The notes beneath the pieces are model-generated. The model did no database searches, was not told where the DNA came from, and was given only the letters and a program-made list of their open reading frames with translations. Positions 52,364 to 60,988 of a stretch of 64,000 nucleotides of DNA are shown in pieces. The stretch comes from Streptomyces sp. S465 (GTDB lineage Bacteria; Actinomycetota; Actinomycetes; Streptomycetales; Streptomycetaceae). The stretch lies in contig NZ_CP114036.1 of NCBI RefSeq assembly GCF_026898115.1, positions 62,001 to 126,000 of the forward strand, given 5' to 3'. Position numbers and translations under genes: made by a program. The stretch's first letter is position 1; each line of letters begins with the position of its first letter.

Positions 52364-53616
52364 ACCACTCCCCCGCTGCGCAGTTCCGCGATCTCGTCCT
52401 CGGTCAGACCGCCGAGCCGGGTCAGCAGCTCGGCGGTGTGCTCCCCGAGGTGGGGTGCGGGCCGGTCCAGGCTGACGTCGGAGTCCGAGAAGCGGATCGG
52501 TACGCCGGGTCCCATCAGGCCGGTGGGGCCGTGTTCGGGGTGGCCGAGTTCGACGACCTCCTCGCGTTCCAGTACCACCGGGTTGCGCAGGGCGTCCGCC
52601 GGTTCGAGGACCTCGGCGGCCGGGACCCCTTCCGCGGCCAGCGCCGCGACGGCCTCCGCCCTGGGCCGCTCCCGCGTCCAGTCCTTGATGATCTGGTGGA
52701 GTGCGGGTGCGTTGCGTACCCGCTGGTCGCGTGTGGCGAACTCGTCGCCGTCGGCGAGTTCCGGCCTCCCCACTGCCCGGAAGACACCGCGGGCGAAGGT
52801 GTCGGTGGGTGCGCACAGGGCGATGAAGCCGTCCTTGGCGGGGAAGATGCCGAACGGTGCCAGGCGCGGCAGCTCGTTGCCCGTCCGCTGGGGCAGGCCG
52901 AGCCTGGCGAGGGCGTCGAAGGGCTCGATGGACAGCAGGGAGGTGAGCGCGCCGAGCATGGAGACGTCGACGTGCTGGCCCTGCCCCGTGTGGTCACGCT
53001 GGATCGTGGCGGCGAGGGTGCCGATGACCGCGTAGAGGGGGGCCAGCAGGTCGCCCACCGGCAGGCCGGAGCGGATCGGGTCGGCGCCCGGCTCGCCGGC
53101 CGTGTACATGACGCCGCTGAGCGCCTGGATGATGGAGTCCATCGCCTTGCCCGTCCCGCTCCCGGCCCCGAAGCCGCTGATGGAGGTGTAGATGACGGAC
53201 GGGTTGACCTCGCGTACGGCGGTGTAGCCGATGCCGAGCCGGTCGGCCGTGCCGGCGGCGTAGTTCTCCACGACGACATCGGCGTTGCGGGCCAGTCGCA
53301 GGAACGTGGCGCGTCCCCGGTCGTCCTTGAGGTTGAGCGTGATGCTTTTCTTGTTCCGTCCTCGGCCCATCATCGACACCGACATGTCGGTGTCGCCGCT
53401 GCGGGCGATGGCGAGTCCGTCACGGCCGTAGTAGGGAGAGTTGTTGCGCGCGGCGTCGCCGCCGGTCGCGGGGTTCTCCACCTTGACGACCGTGGCGCCC
53501 AGCCCCCCGAGCAGGAGCGTGGCGTAGGGGCCGGCGAGCGCGGTGGTCAGGTCGAGGACGACGATGCCGTCGAGCGGACGGGCGGTCCCGCGGTCGGTCT
53601 GCGGCTGGGCGGTCAC
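52360..53616 (-). CDS. CaiB/BaiF-type (family III) CoA-transferase
   Basis: Encodes 418 residues of family III CoA-transferases: LDGIVVLDLTTALAGPYATLLLGGLGATVVKVENPATGGDAARN (family start, with the conserved Glu/Asp), NKKSITLNLKDDRGRATFLRLARNADVVVENYAAGTADRLGIGY, VIYTSISGFGAGSG and GEPGADPIRSGLPVGDLLAPLYAVIG. The protein transfers CoA between acids without a covalent thioester shuttle of family I type. GTG 53616 overlaps the upstream stop as GTGA. In this cluster it would activate a carboxylate for the dehydratase-like subunits. Confidence 0.92.
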   Translation of the reverse strand: MTAQPQTDRGTARPLDGIVVLDLTTALAGPYATLLLGGLGATVVKVENPATGGDAARNNSPYYGRDGLAIARSGDTDMSVSMMGRGRNKKSITLNLKDDRGRATFLRLARNADVVVENYAAGTADRLGIGYTAVREVNPSVIYTSISGFGAGSGTGKAMDSIIQALSGVMYTAGEPGADPIRSGLPVGDLLAPLYAVIGTLAATIQRDHTGQGQHVDVSMLGALTSLLSIEPFDALARLGLPQRTGNELPRLAPFGIFPAKDGFIALCAPTDTFARGVFRAVGRPELADGDEFATRDQRVRNAPALHQIIKDWTRERPRAEAVAALAAEGVPAAEVLEPADALRNPVVLEREEVVELGHPEHGPTGLMGPGVPIRFSDSDVSLDRPAPHLGEHTAELLTRLGGLTEDEIAELRSGGVV

Positions 53617-54746
53617 AGTTCTTCCTCCTCGCGGACGGTCACGACGGATTCGCCGGCCCATTCGAACCGGGTGTGCAGTCCGGCCCTGCGCGTGATGTCG
53701 CGGACGTACTCCACGACCTCCTCGCCGCCGGTGTCGCGGGTCAACGGCACCGGACGTCCCCGGTCGTCGATCAGGCACGGCACCAGACCGGCCCGCACTC
53801 CGTCGTCGTCGACCTCCACGGAGGCGATGACGGTGTTCCTGCTCTCGGGGTGGAAGGGGTAGTACGGCATGTCCGGGTCCGGGGTGAAGCCGTACAGCTC
53901 GACCCGGCGCCGCGCCCACTCCGCCCGCTCCGGGCTGTCGTCGTCACCGGAGGGGGTGAGGGCGCGGGTGACGGTGACGAAGTTGCCGAGGCCGTGGTAG
54001 ATCGGCCGGCCCCGGTACATCTCGATGCCCCGCATGATGTGGGCGTGGTGGGCGACGACGGCGTCGGCTCCGGCGTCGACGGCGGCCTGGGCGACGGGCC
54101 GTTCGTACATGGCGATCGCCGCCGGAGTGTGGCCGATGCCCTTGTGCAGGGCGACGACCACGACGTCGGCCTCCCGCTTGGCGCGTGCGACGTCGTCCCG
54201 CATCCGCTCCAGGCTGTCGGGGTCGGCGAAGGTGTAGATGTTCGGTGGTCCGCCGGGACTGGCGTGATCCAGTTCGTAGTGGGTCAGGACGTGGACGTAG
54301 GCGCAGCCGGGCTTGGCCGAGGTGGCCCAGCTCTCCCTCGGGCCCACGCAGTTGTAGCTGAGCACGGCGACGCTGCGGCCGGCGCCGGTGACGACGGCGG
54401 GCTGACGGGCGGCTGCCAGGCCGGCCCCCGCGCCGGTGGTGACAAGGCCGTGTTCGCGGGCGTGCCGGACGGTGTCCAGTACCCCTTCCGGGCCGGCGTC
54501 GGCGATGTGGTTGCCCGCCAGGGTCGCGATGTGGAAGCCGGCGCGGGCCAGTGCGCCGAGCGCGGCCGGGTCGGCCGGGGGCGCGGGTACGTCGGTGCTG
54601 GTCTGCACGGTGGTGGTGGAGTGCGGTACCTCCACGTGACCGATGACGACGTCGCCTGCGGCCAGCGCGGCCCGGCTGGGGTCGAAGAAGGAGTCCGGTT
54701 CGGGCTCGTCGAGGACGATGTCGCCCACAGCGAGGATGGTGGTCAT
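53613..54746 (-). CDS. CapA-family phosphoesterase-like protein
   Basis: Encodes 377 residues of the CapA/PgsA calcineurin-like family: ILAVGDIVLDEPEPDSFF (metal GD), AGDVVIGHVEVPH, GFHIATLAGNHIADAGPEGVLDTV (GNHxxD), AVLSYNCVG, VVVALHKGIGHTP, GADAVVAHHAHIMRGIEMYRGRPIYHGLGNF (HxH). CapA proteins take part in poly-gamma-glutamate export; free-standing versions occur in catabolic clusters with unknown roles. No signal peptide is present, so it is probably cytoplasmic. Overlaps both neighbours by four bases. Confidence 0.88.
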   Translation of the reverse strand: MTTILAVGDIVLDEPEPDSFFDPSRAALAAGDVVIGHVEVPHSTTTVQTSTDVPAPPADPAALGALARAGFHIATLAGNHIADAGPEGVLDTVRHAREHGLVTTGAGAGLAAARQPAVVTGAGRSVAVLSYNCVGPRESWATSAKPGCAYVHVLTHYELDHASPGGPPNIYTFADPDSLERMRDDVARAKREADVVVVALHKGIGHTPAAIAMYERPVAQAAVDAGADAVVAHHAHIMRGIEMYRGRPIYHGLGNFVTVTRALTPSGDDDSPERAEWARRRVELYGFTPDPDMPYYPFHPESRNTVIASVEVDDDGVRAGLVPCLIDDRGRPVPLTRDTGGEEVVEYVRDITRRAGLHTRFEWAGESVVTVREEEEL

Positions 54747-55591
54747 CGCCAGTTCCCTCCGTTGGTCTCGTAGTCGGCGAGTTCGTCGAGGAACACACGC
54801 ACCTCACGGGCGAGGCGCGCGGGGCGTTCCTTGGCGATGAAGTGGCCCTCGTCCTCGAAGAACACCGACTTGCAGTGCGGTACGCGGGTGGCCGCGCGCA
54901 GGGCCGACCCGGGTGAGATGACCCCGTCGCGCATGCCGGCCAGGGACAGCACGGGCACGGTGATCGTCTCCAGCACCCGGGCGAGTTCGTCGTTGGTCCT
55001 GGCCTCGGGGAAGGGCATGCCCTGGTTGACGGTGGCCTCCTCGTCGGTGTAGCCGAGGTTGCGTTCGACCAGTTCCTTGACGGTCCGCTCCCGCAGGGCG
55101 AGGCGTGCGGCGCCTTCGGTGCGTCCGCCCAGGACGCGGAACTGCTCCTCCACCACGGCCGGGTCACGCCGTCCTTCGACGATGCGGCGGCGCCCCGCGG
55201 ACGAGGAGGTGTCGCCCTGGCGGTCGTGCGGTGTGCCGACGACGCTGATCAGGGCGCGCAGCCGCTCGGGGTGGCGTCGGGCGAGGTGCCAGCCGATGCC
55301 GGCGCCGTGCGACACGCCCGTGTAGACGAAGGTGTCGACGCCGAGGTGGTCGGCGACGGCGAGGACGTCCTCGCCCCACTGGTCGAGCCAGCCGGCGGCC
55401 GGGGGTTCGGCGAGGTGGCTGGAGCGGCCGAAGCCCCGCGCCTGGACGGTGACGACGGTGCAGCCGTACGGGTCGTCGGCGAGGACGGCCGGGTACGGGC
55501 CGAAGTCGGAGGCGCTGGAGAAGACGATGTCGGAGCCGGAACCGTGGCGTTCATACCACACGTCGGCTCCGTCCAGGCTCAGGATGCTCAC
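54743..55591 (-). CDS. Alpha/beta hydrolase
   Basis: Encodes 282 residues. Motifs: DIVFSSASDFGPYPAVLAD (oxyanion loop region), TVQARGFGRSSHLAEPP, the elbow FVYTGVSHGAGIGWHLARRHPERL with serine in GVSHGAG, LSLAGMRDGVISPGS (Asp) and FFEDEGHFIAKERP (His). No signal peptide. The start GTG 55591 overlaps the upstream stop. It probably hydrolyses an ester or lactone intermediate of the cluster's pathway. Confidence 0.87.
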   Translation of the reverse strand: MSILSLDGADVWYERHGSGSDIVFSSASDFGPYPAVLADDPYGCTVVTVQARGFGRSSHLAEPPAAGWLDQWGEDVLAVADHLGVDTFVYTGVSHGAGIGWHLARRHPERLRALISVVGTPHDRQGDTSSSAGRRRIVEGRRDPAVVEEQFRVLGGRTEGAARLALRERTVKELVERNLGYTDEEATVNQGMPFPEARTNDELARVLETITVPVLSLAGMRDGVISPGSALRAATRVPHCKSVFFEDEGHFIAKERPARLAREVRVFLDELADYETNGGNWR

Positions 55592-57045
55592 GGAAGCTGT
55601 CCCTTCTCGGAGGGGCGGGGGAATGGACGTCGGCGTGCCGCGACCAGCAGGTCGTGTGCGTCCGGTTCGAGCAGCAGGCCCTGGGCGGTCAGCCGGTCGC
55701 AGGCTGCCTCGAACCTGTTCAGGTAGTCCTGACGGTCGGCGTACAGTGCGGCCACCTGTTCCGCGGGGAGCGGGGTCATGTGGCCGATGAGGCCGGCGAC
55801 GAGTTCCGGGCTGCCCAGCGGCGCCCAGGGCGAGGGACGACAGGAGCCGGGCGCCGGTGTGCTGTGCGGGGAGTAGGCCGCCAGGGGAGCCTCGACCCAG
55901 GGGGTGCGGACGCCGCCGCGCACATTGCCGTACGCGTCGCGCAGCAGTTCCTCCGCCGTTCCGGGAGGGACGCTGCCGTCCGGTGCGGCGTAGGAGAACC
56001 GTTCGGCGTGCGGTGGCGGCTGTCCGGCGGCGGCCCAGCGGTGCAGCAGGGCGTAGGCGGCGCGGGCGACGGCGTCGAGCTGGGCGTCGCTGGTCTCCTC
56101 GGTGATCCGCCAGTCGGAGACGTCGTGGCCCAGGCGCCGGAACTGGGCGCTGTTGGTCAGTACGGAGGACAGCAGCGGGCTGTGGTGGGAGGTGCCGGCG
56201 ACCTGGTAGAGGCGATAGCGGTCGTCGGGTGTGTCACCGTCCGGGCGCAGGACGCAGCGGTGTGTCTCGCTCTCCAGCTCGCTGAGGACCTCGAAGACCG
56301 GCACATCGGCCGGGCCGATGACGCGCCGCGGGTCGTCGTGCGGCAGCGAGGGTGAGCCGTCGGCCAGTGGGGGGTAGCCCGAGTCGCCGGCCGCGCCGGA
56401 GGAGATGCCGATGAGGTAGCCGTCGACGGCGGGCGCCGAGTCGCGCAGGCGATGCCGGGCGTGGAAGCCGTCCTGAAGGAAGACGCGGCAGAAACTGCCG
56501 GTGTTCGACCAGCCGGAGAGGTAGACGTGGCTCACCCGCTCGGCCAGGTCGTGGAGCACACTCGGACCGGGGGTGCGCAGGGCGGTGAGGATGTGGCCGA
56601 CGATGTCCCAGCGCAGGCCGGCGGCGGGGATGGACACGTCGCGGTAGCGGTCGGGGTCGTAGTCGTCCCGCAGGGTCGCCGCGCTCCGGTGGTCCTGGGT
56701 GATGCCGACCCAGGCGGCCCCGGTGGCTGTGATCCATCCGTGTGCCATGCGCCAGGTGCCGGCGCTGTCGTAGTCGGGATGCAGTGGTTCGGCCTGGACG
56801 ACGCCGTTGAAGCGCTCGGGCGCCGGGGTGCGGACCAGGACCCGTGTGGTGAAGGGCCGCTCGCCGGTGCGCTCCAGGACGCCGTCGCGGTGGCGGTACT
56901 CCCCGGCGGTGCCGCTGACCAGGAATTCGCGTTCGGTGTAGCCGAGGGGGGCCAGGTCGACGCCGATGTCCTGGTCGGGGAGGTGGCTGGTGCCCAGGGG
57001 CGACGAGCCTGGGGTGACGGGCAGTTCACGCAGGTGCAGGGTCAC
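55588..57045 (-). CDS. Abhydrolase_10-family protein (PF20091-like)
   Basis: Encodes 485 residues from GTG 57045. Its content matches the Abhydrolase_10 family: GVDLAPLGYTEREFLVSGTAGEYRH at the start, TTRVLVRTPAPERFNGVVQAEPLHPDYD, WITATGAAWVGITQDH, YLSGWSNTGSFCRVFLQDGFHARHRL with nucleophile serine in GWSNTG, FEVLSELESETH and LYQVAGTSHHSP near the histidine. These enzymes are little studied; no secretion signal is present. The frame runs open upstream through the ABC ATPase, but the GTGA overlap and the family start set it. Probable amide/ester hydrolase acting on the imported substrate. Confidence 0.82.
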   Translation of the reverse strand: MTLHLRELPVTPGSSPLGTSHLPDQDIGVDLAPLGYTEREFLVSGTAGEYRHRDGVLERTGERPFTTRVLVRTPAPERFNGVVQAEPLHPDYDSAGTWRMAHGWITATGAAWVGITQDHRSAATLRDDYDPDRYRDVSIPAAGLRWDIVGHILTALRTPGPSVLHDLAERVSHVYLSGWSNTGSFCRVFLQDGFHARHRLRDSAPAVDGYLIGISSGAAGDSGYPPLADGSPSLPHDDPRRVIGPADVPVFEVLSELESETHRCVLRPDGDTPDDRYRLYQVAGTSHHSPLLSSVLTNSAQFRRLGHDVSDWRITEETSDAQLDAVARAAYALLHRWAAAGQPPPHAERFSYAAPDGSVPPGTAEELLRDAYGNVRGGVRTPWVEAPLAAYSPHSTPAPGSCRPSPWAPLGSPELVAGLIGHMTPLPAEQVAALYADRQDYLNRFEAACDRLTAQGLLLEPDAHDLLVAARRRPFPRPSEKGQLP

Positions 57046-58085
57046 GGGTTCTCGTTCTTCTCGGGCGACACGGTGAAGGTCTCGGTCCAGGGCGGCAGTT
57101 CGTCCGCGCGGTGGCAGGCGACCCGGCCGCCGTGGGGCGAGGCACGCAGCGCGGGGCGCTCGGTGCGGCAGCGCTCGACGGCGTGGGGACAACGGTGGGT
57201 GAAGGGGCAGGAGTCCGCCAAGGGCGCCAGTCGTGCCGGTGGCGGTGTCATGGCCTCCCGCTGTTCCCGGCGGCGGCGCTGCCGGCTGACGCTGTGCAGC
57301 GGTGCCGACATGACCAGTTGCCGGGTGTAGGGGTGGCTGGGAGTGCGGCACACCGCCTCGGCGGTGCCGGACTCCAGCACCCGGCCCCGGTAGAGGACGA
57401 CGATGTCCTCGGCGATGTGGTGGACCACGGACAGGTCGTGGGTGATGAAGAGCATCGACAGGCCGAGGTCCTGCTGGAGTTCGAGGAGCAGGTTGAGGAT
57501 CTGGGCCTGTACCGACAGGTCGAGGGCGCTGACGGCTTCGTCGCAGATGACCAGTTCGGGTCGCAGGATCAGGGCCCGCGCGATGGAGATGCGCTGGCGT
57601 TGTCCTCCGGAGAACTGCGCGGGGTAGCGGTCGGCCGCCTCGGGGGGCAGGCCCACCTTCTCCAGCATGGTCCGTACGGCCGTGCCGCGGTCGCTCTCGG
57701 TGAGCCGGGTGCCGGTCCGGTCGGTGTGGGCGCGCAGCGGTTCGGCGAGGGTGTAGCCGATGGTCTTGGTCGGGTCCAGGGAGCTGTACGGGTCCTGGAA
57801 CACGACCTGGATCTGCTGGGGCCGACTCCCGCGGCCGAGGTCCTGCAACCGGGTCGGACCGTAGGTGAGCGTGCCGGAGCTGACCGGGGCCATGCCGAGG
57901 ACGGCCTTGGCCACGGTCGACTTGCCCGACCCTGATTCCCCCACCAGCCCGACGGTGCGTCCGGTGGGAACGTCGAGGCTGACTCCGTCGACGGCGCGCC
58001 GCCGCTTCTTGCGTCCCGTCGCGTAGTCCACGACGAGGTCGCGGATGGTCAGGCCGGTGCCCTCGAGGCCGGCGGTGGCGCTCAC
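57042..58085 (-). CDS. Oligopeptide/dipeptide ABC transporter ATPase (DppF/OppF-like)
   Basis: Encodes about 347 residues. Walker A GLVGESGSGKSTVAKAVLG, Q-loop VVFQDPYSSLDP, signature FSGGQRQRISIARAL, Walker B LVICDEAVSALDLS and the C-terminal oligopeptide extension CPFTHRCPHAVERC. GTG 58085 gives a GTGA overlap like every other junction in the block; ATG 58118 inside the previous gene is an alternative. It energises import with the fused permease-ATPase protein. Confidence 0.92.
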   Translation of the reverse strand: MSATAGLEGTGLTIRDLVVDYATGRKKRRRAVDGVSLDVPTGRTVGLVGESGSGKSTVAKAVLGMAPVSSGTLTYGPTRLQDLGRGSRPQQIQVVFQDPYSSLDPTKTIGYTLAEPLRAHTDRTGTRLTESDRGTAVRTMLEKVGLPPEAADRYPAQFSGGQRQRISIARALILRPELVICDEAVSALDLSVQAQILNLLLELQQDLGLSMLFITHDLSVVHHIAEDIVVLYRGRVLESGTAEAVCRTPSHPYTRQLVMSAPLHSVSRQRRRREQREAMTPPPARLAPLADSCPFTHRCPHAVERCRTERPALRASPHGGRVACHRADELPPWTETFTVSPEKNENP

Positions 58086-60001
58086 CGGCTCGCCCGGAGC
58101 GCTGGAATGTGGATGCATCGGCTCGTACGCTCCTGGTCGAGGTGGATGAGTGGGATGTTCTTCTCGGCGCAGTCGGCCGCGGCGAGGGGACAGCGGGTAC
58201 GGAAGCGGCATCCTGTGGGCCGGCTGCCGGGCGCGGGCACGGTTCCCTCAATGGCTCTGATCGGTGTGCGGCGCCGCGCGTGTTCCGGGCTGGTGGCCAT
58301 CAGGGCATCGGTGTAGGGGTGGGACGGGCGGGCGAAGACGTCCTCGACGGGCGCGCTCTCCACGATCTGCCCGGCGTACATGACCGCGACGTGCGAGCAG
58401 AGGTCGGCGACGACGCCCCAGTCGTGGGTGACGATGAGCACGGCCATGCCGGTGTCCTTCTGGATGCGCCTCAGAAGGGCCAGGATGTCGGCCTGCACGG
58501 TGACGTCGAGGGCGGTGGTCGGCTCGTCGGCGATCAGCAGGGCGGGATCACCCGCGAGTGCCGCGGCGATGGCGATGCGCTGTGCCATGCCGCCGGAGAT
58601 CTGGAACGGGTAGCGCCTGACGATCTCTTCGGGGTCGGGCAGCTCGACCATTTCCAGCAGTTCGAGCACGCGGCGGTCCGCGTCCCGGCGTGACATCCGG
58701 CCGTGGGCACGGACGATCTCGCGGAGCTGGGCGCCGATCCGGAAGGACGGATCGAGGGCCACCATGGGTTCCTGGGAGATCAGCGCGATGCGCTTGCCCC
58801 GGATGTCCGCCAGTTCCTTCTTGCTCGCCCCGGTCAGGTCGCGTCCCTGGAAGTGGACGCGACCGCCGGTGACCGAGCCGTTGGCCTCCAGCAGGCCGAG
58901 CACGGCGCGTGCGGTGACGGACTTGCCGCTGCCCGACTCACCGACCAGGCCGAGCGTCTGACCGGCCCGCAGTTCGAAACTCACCTTGGTGAGCACGTCG
59001 ACCTCGCCGCGCGGGGTGAGGAAGGAGACGTCGAGGTCTCGCACGGAGAGCAGGACGGAGTCGTCGACCGGGGCGGCGGGGTCCGTGGAGTCCCGGTGTC
59101 TGCCGACGGGCCGGGCCCGCAGGCCGCCGGACGTGGTGTGGCCCTGCGCGGTGACGTCGCGGACGACGTCACCGAGGATGCCGAAGGCCAGCACGGTCAG
59201 GGCGATCAGCCCGCCGGCCGGGACGAGCAACCAGGGGTCCTTCGTCATGGTGGCGGCGGTCTCGTTGATCATGCCGCCCCAGGTGGGGGCGGGCGGCGGA
59301 GGCCCGAGGCCGAGGAAGGTCAGACCGGTCTGGATACCGATGGCCACGGCGGCGAACAGGGAGGTCTGCACGATGATGACGCCGCGGCAGCGGGGCAGGA
59401 TGTGCCGGAAGACGATCTGGGCGCGGCTGAGGCCGAGCAATTCGGCCGCGGACACGTAGAGTTCCTGCCGCACCGACATGGCCGCGCCGCGCACGATGCG
59501 GAGCGTGCCGGAGGCGCTCAGCGCGCCGAGGGTGATCATCGCGGCGGCGATGGAGCGGTCGAAGATGGTCAGGATGCCGAGCAGGATGACGATCGTCGGT
59601 ACCGCCATCACGATGTCGCAGATCCGCATGACCACCCGGTCGAACCGCCCGCCGAGGTAGCCGGTGGCGACACCGAGCGGTACGGCGACCAGCAGATGGG
59701 TGACGACTCCTTCGAGCACGCCCGCGAGGGTCGAGCGGCCTCCGTACAGCAGCCTGCTCAGGACGTCCCGGCCGAGGGTGTCGGTGCCCAGCCAGTAGGA
59801 GGAGGAGGGCAGTTCCAGGACGTGGTGCAGGTTCAGCCGCAGGGGGTCCGCCGGTGCCAGGACCGGGGCCAGGGCGCTGAGGAGGATCAGCAGGAGCAGG
59901 AAGCCGCCGGCGATCAGGCCGCGGGGGGTGCGCAACACCGAGCGGACGATGCCGCGGTTCTTCTCCGGCGGTGCCGACGGTGCGGGTGCCGTAGTGGTCA
60001 T
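58082..60001 (-). CDS. Fused peptide ABC transporter permease-ATPase (DppC-DppD)
   Basis: Encodes 639 residues. Residues 1-about 290 are a DppC-type permease (TM near 32-50, WLGTDTLGRDVLSRLLYGGR, EAA-like GLSRAQIVFRHILPRCRGVI, TFLGLGPPPPAPTWGGMINE), and residues about 320-639 a DppD-type ATPase (GLVGESGSGKSVTARAVLGL, ISQEPMVALDPSFRIG, ISGGMAQRIAIAAAL, LLIADEPTTALDV, and cysteine-rich end CRFRTRCPLAAADC). A basic linker joins them. Such C-D fusions occur in some actinobacteria. ATG 60001 overlaps the DppB stop by four bases. Confidence 0.93.
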   Translation of the reverse strand: MTTTAPAPSAPPEKNRGIVRSVLRTPRGLIAGGFLLLLILLSALAPVLAPADPLRLNLHHVLELPSSSYWLGTDTLGRDVLSRLLYGGRSTLAGVLEGVVTHLLVAVPLGVATGYLGGRFDRVVMRICDIVMAVPTIVILLGILTIFDRSIAAAMITLGALSASGTLRIVRGAAMSVRQELYVSAAELLGLSRAQIVFRHILPRCRGVIIVQTSLFAAVAIGIQTGLTFLGLGPPPPAPTWGGMINETAATMTKDPWLLVPAGGLIALTVLAFGILGDVVRDVTAQGHTTSGGLRARPVGRHRDSTDPAAPVDDSVLLSVRDLDVSFLTPRGEVDVLTKVSFELRAGQTLGLVGESGSGKSVTARAVLGLLEANGSVTGGRVHFQGRDLTGASKKELADIRGKRIALISQEPMVALDPSFRIGAQLREIVRAHGRMSRRDADRRVLELLEMVELPDPEEIVRRYPFQISGGMAQRIAIAAALAGDPALLIADEPTTALDVTVQADILALLRRIQKDTGMAVLIVTHDWGVVADLCSHVAVMYAGQIVESAPVEDVFARPSHPYTDALMATSPEHARRRTPIRAIEGTVPAPGSRPTGCRFRTRCPLAAADCAEKNIPLIHLDQERTSRCIHIPALRASR

Positions 60002-60939
60002 GTGGTACGAACCTTCGGGTTGAGGAGGCCGTAGGCGACGTCGATCAGAAGGTTGATGACGATCACCGCGAGGGTGAGGACCACACCGACGCCGAGGATG
60101 ACGGGCACGTCGTGGTCGAGGGTGGCCTGGGTGGCGAGGGTTCCCAGGCCCGGGAGCACGAAGACGTTCTCGATGAAGACCGCGCCGCTGAGCATGCCGA
60201 CGGCGACCAGGCCGAGTGAGGTGACCACGGGGATCGCCGCGTTCCGCAGGATGTGACGGAACTGGAGGGACATGGTCCCTATGCCGTTGGCCTTGAGGAA
60301 GCGGACGTAGTCGGCCTCCATCACCTCCATGACGGTGTCACGGGTCTGCTTGGCCACCGCGGTGATGCCGTGCAGGCTCAGCGCGAGCACCGGCAGCGTG
60401 ATGGACTTGAGCCAACCGAGGGGGGACTCGCCGAAGGCGGTGTAGCCGGTGGCCGGGAGGAGGCCGGCCCGTTCGGCGAGGACGGCCACCAGGATGAGCG
60501 CGATCCAGAAGCTCGGCAGGGCGAAGCCCAGCAGGGACACCACGTCGATGAACCGGCCGAGCAGGCCGCCGCGGGCAGCGCTGGCGAAGCCGAGGGCGAT
60601 CCCGACGACGGCGCTGAGCAGCATGCTCGGCACCAGCAGGGAGAGGGTGACGCCCAGGCGGCCGCTCAGGCCGGACATCACATCGACGCCGCTGATGATC
60701 GATGTGCCGAGATCGCCGTGGACCGCGTCGAGCAGCCAGTGGCCGTACCGCTCGGCCCACGGTTCGTTCAGGCCGAGCTGGTCACGCAGGGCGGCCACGG
60801 TCTGCGGTGTGGCGTTCTCGCCGAGGATGGTCCGCGCGGCATCTCCGGGAATCAATGCCTGCAGCCCGAAGATGAGGAGAGAGACGATCAGCAGCAGGGG
60901 GACCGACATCGCGATCCGCTTGCCTATCAGACGCAGCAC
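59998..60939 (-). CDS. Peptide ABC transporter permease (DppB-like)
   Basis: Encodes 313 residues with the first TM at 9-28 (IAMSVPLLLIVSLLIFGLQA), then PGDAARTILGENATPQTVAALRDQLGLNEPWAERYGHWL typical of DppB, and the EAA loop DYVRFLKANGIGTMSLQFRHILRNAAIPVVTSLG. It pairs with the fused DppCD protein and lies 49 bases downstream of the binding-protein gene. Confidence 0.94.
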   Translation of the reverse strand: MLRLIGKRIAMSVPLLLIVSLLIFGLQALIPGDAARTILGENATPQTVAALRDQLGLNEPWAERYGHWLLDAVHGDLGTSIISGVDVMSGLSGRLGVTLSLLVPSMLLSAVVGIALGFASAARGGLLGRFIDVVSLLGFALPSFWIALILVAVLAERAGLLPATGYTAFGESPLGWLKSITLPVLALSLHGITAVAKQTRDTVMEVMEADYVRFLKANGIGTMSLQFRHILRNAAIPVVTSLGLVAVGMLSGAVFIENVFVLPGLGTLATQATLDHDVPVILGVGVVLTLAVIVINLLIDVAYGLLNPKVRTT

Positions 60940-60988
60940 GCTCTGCCTCCCGGTCCGTGGACGGTGTGTCGGATGGTGGGCCCGGTGG

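Noticed and set aside
57046..58251. 887-codon frame suggesting an ATPase-hydrolase fusion
   Set aside because: The upstream part is an out-of-frame reading of the ABC ATPase gene; the true start is the GTG at 57045.
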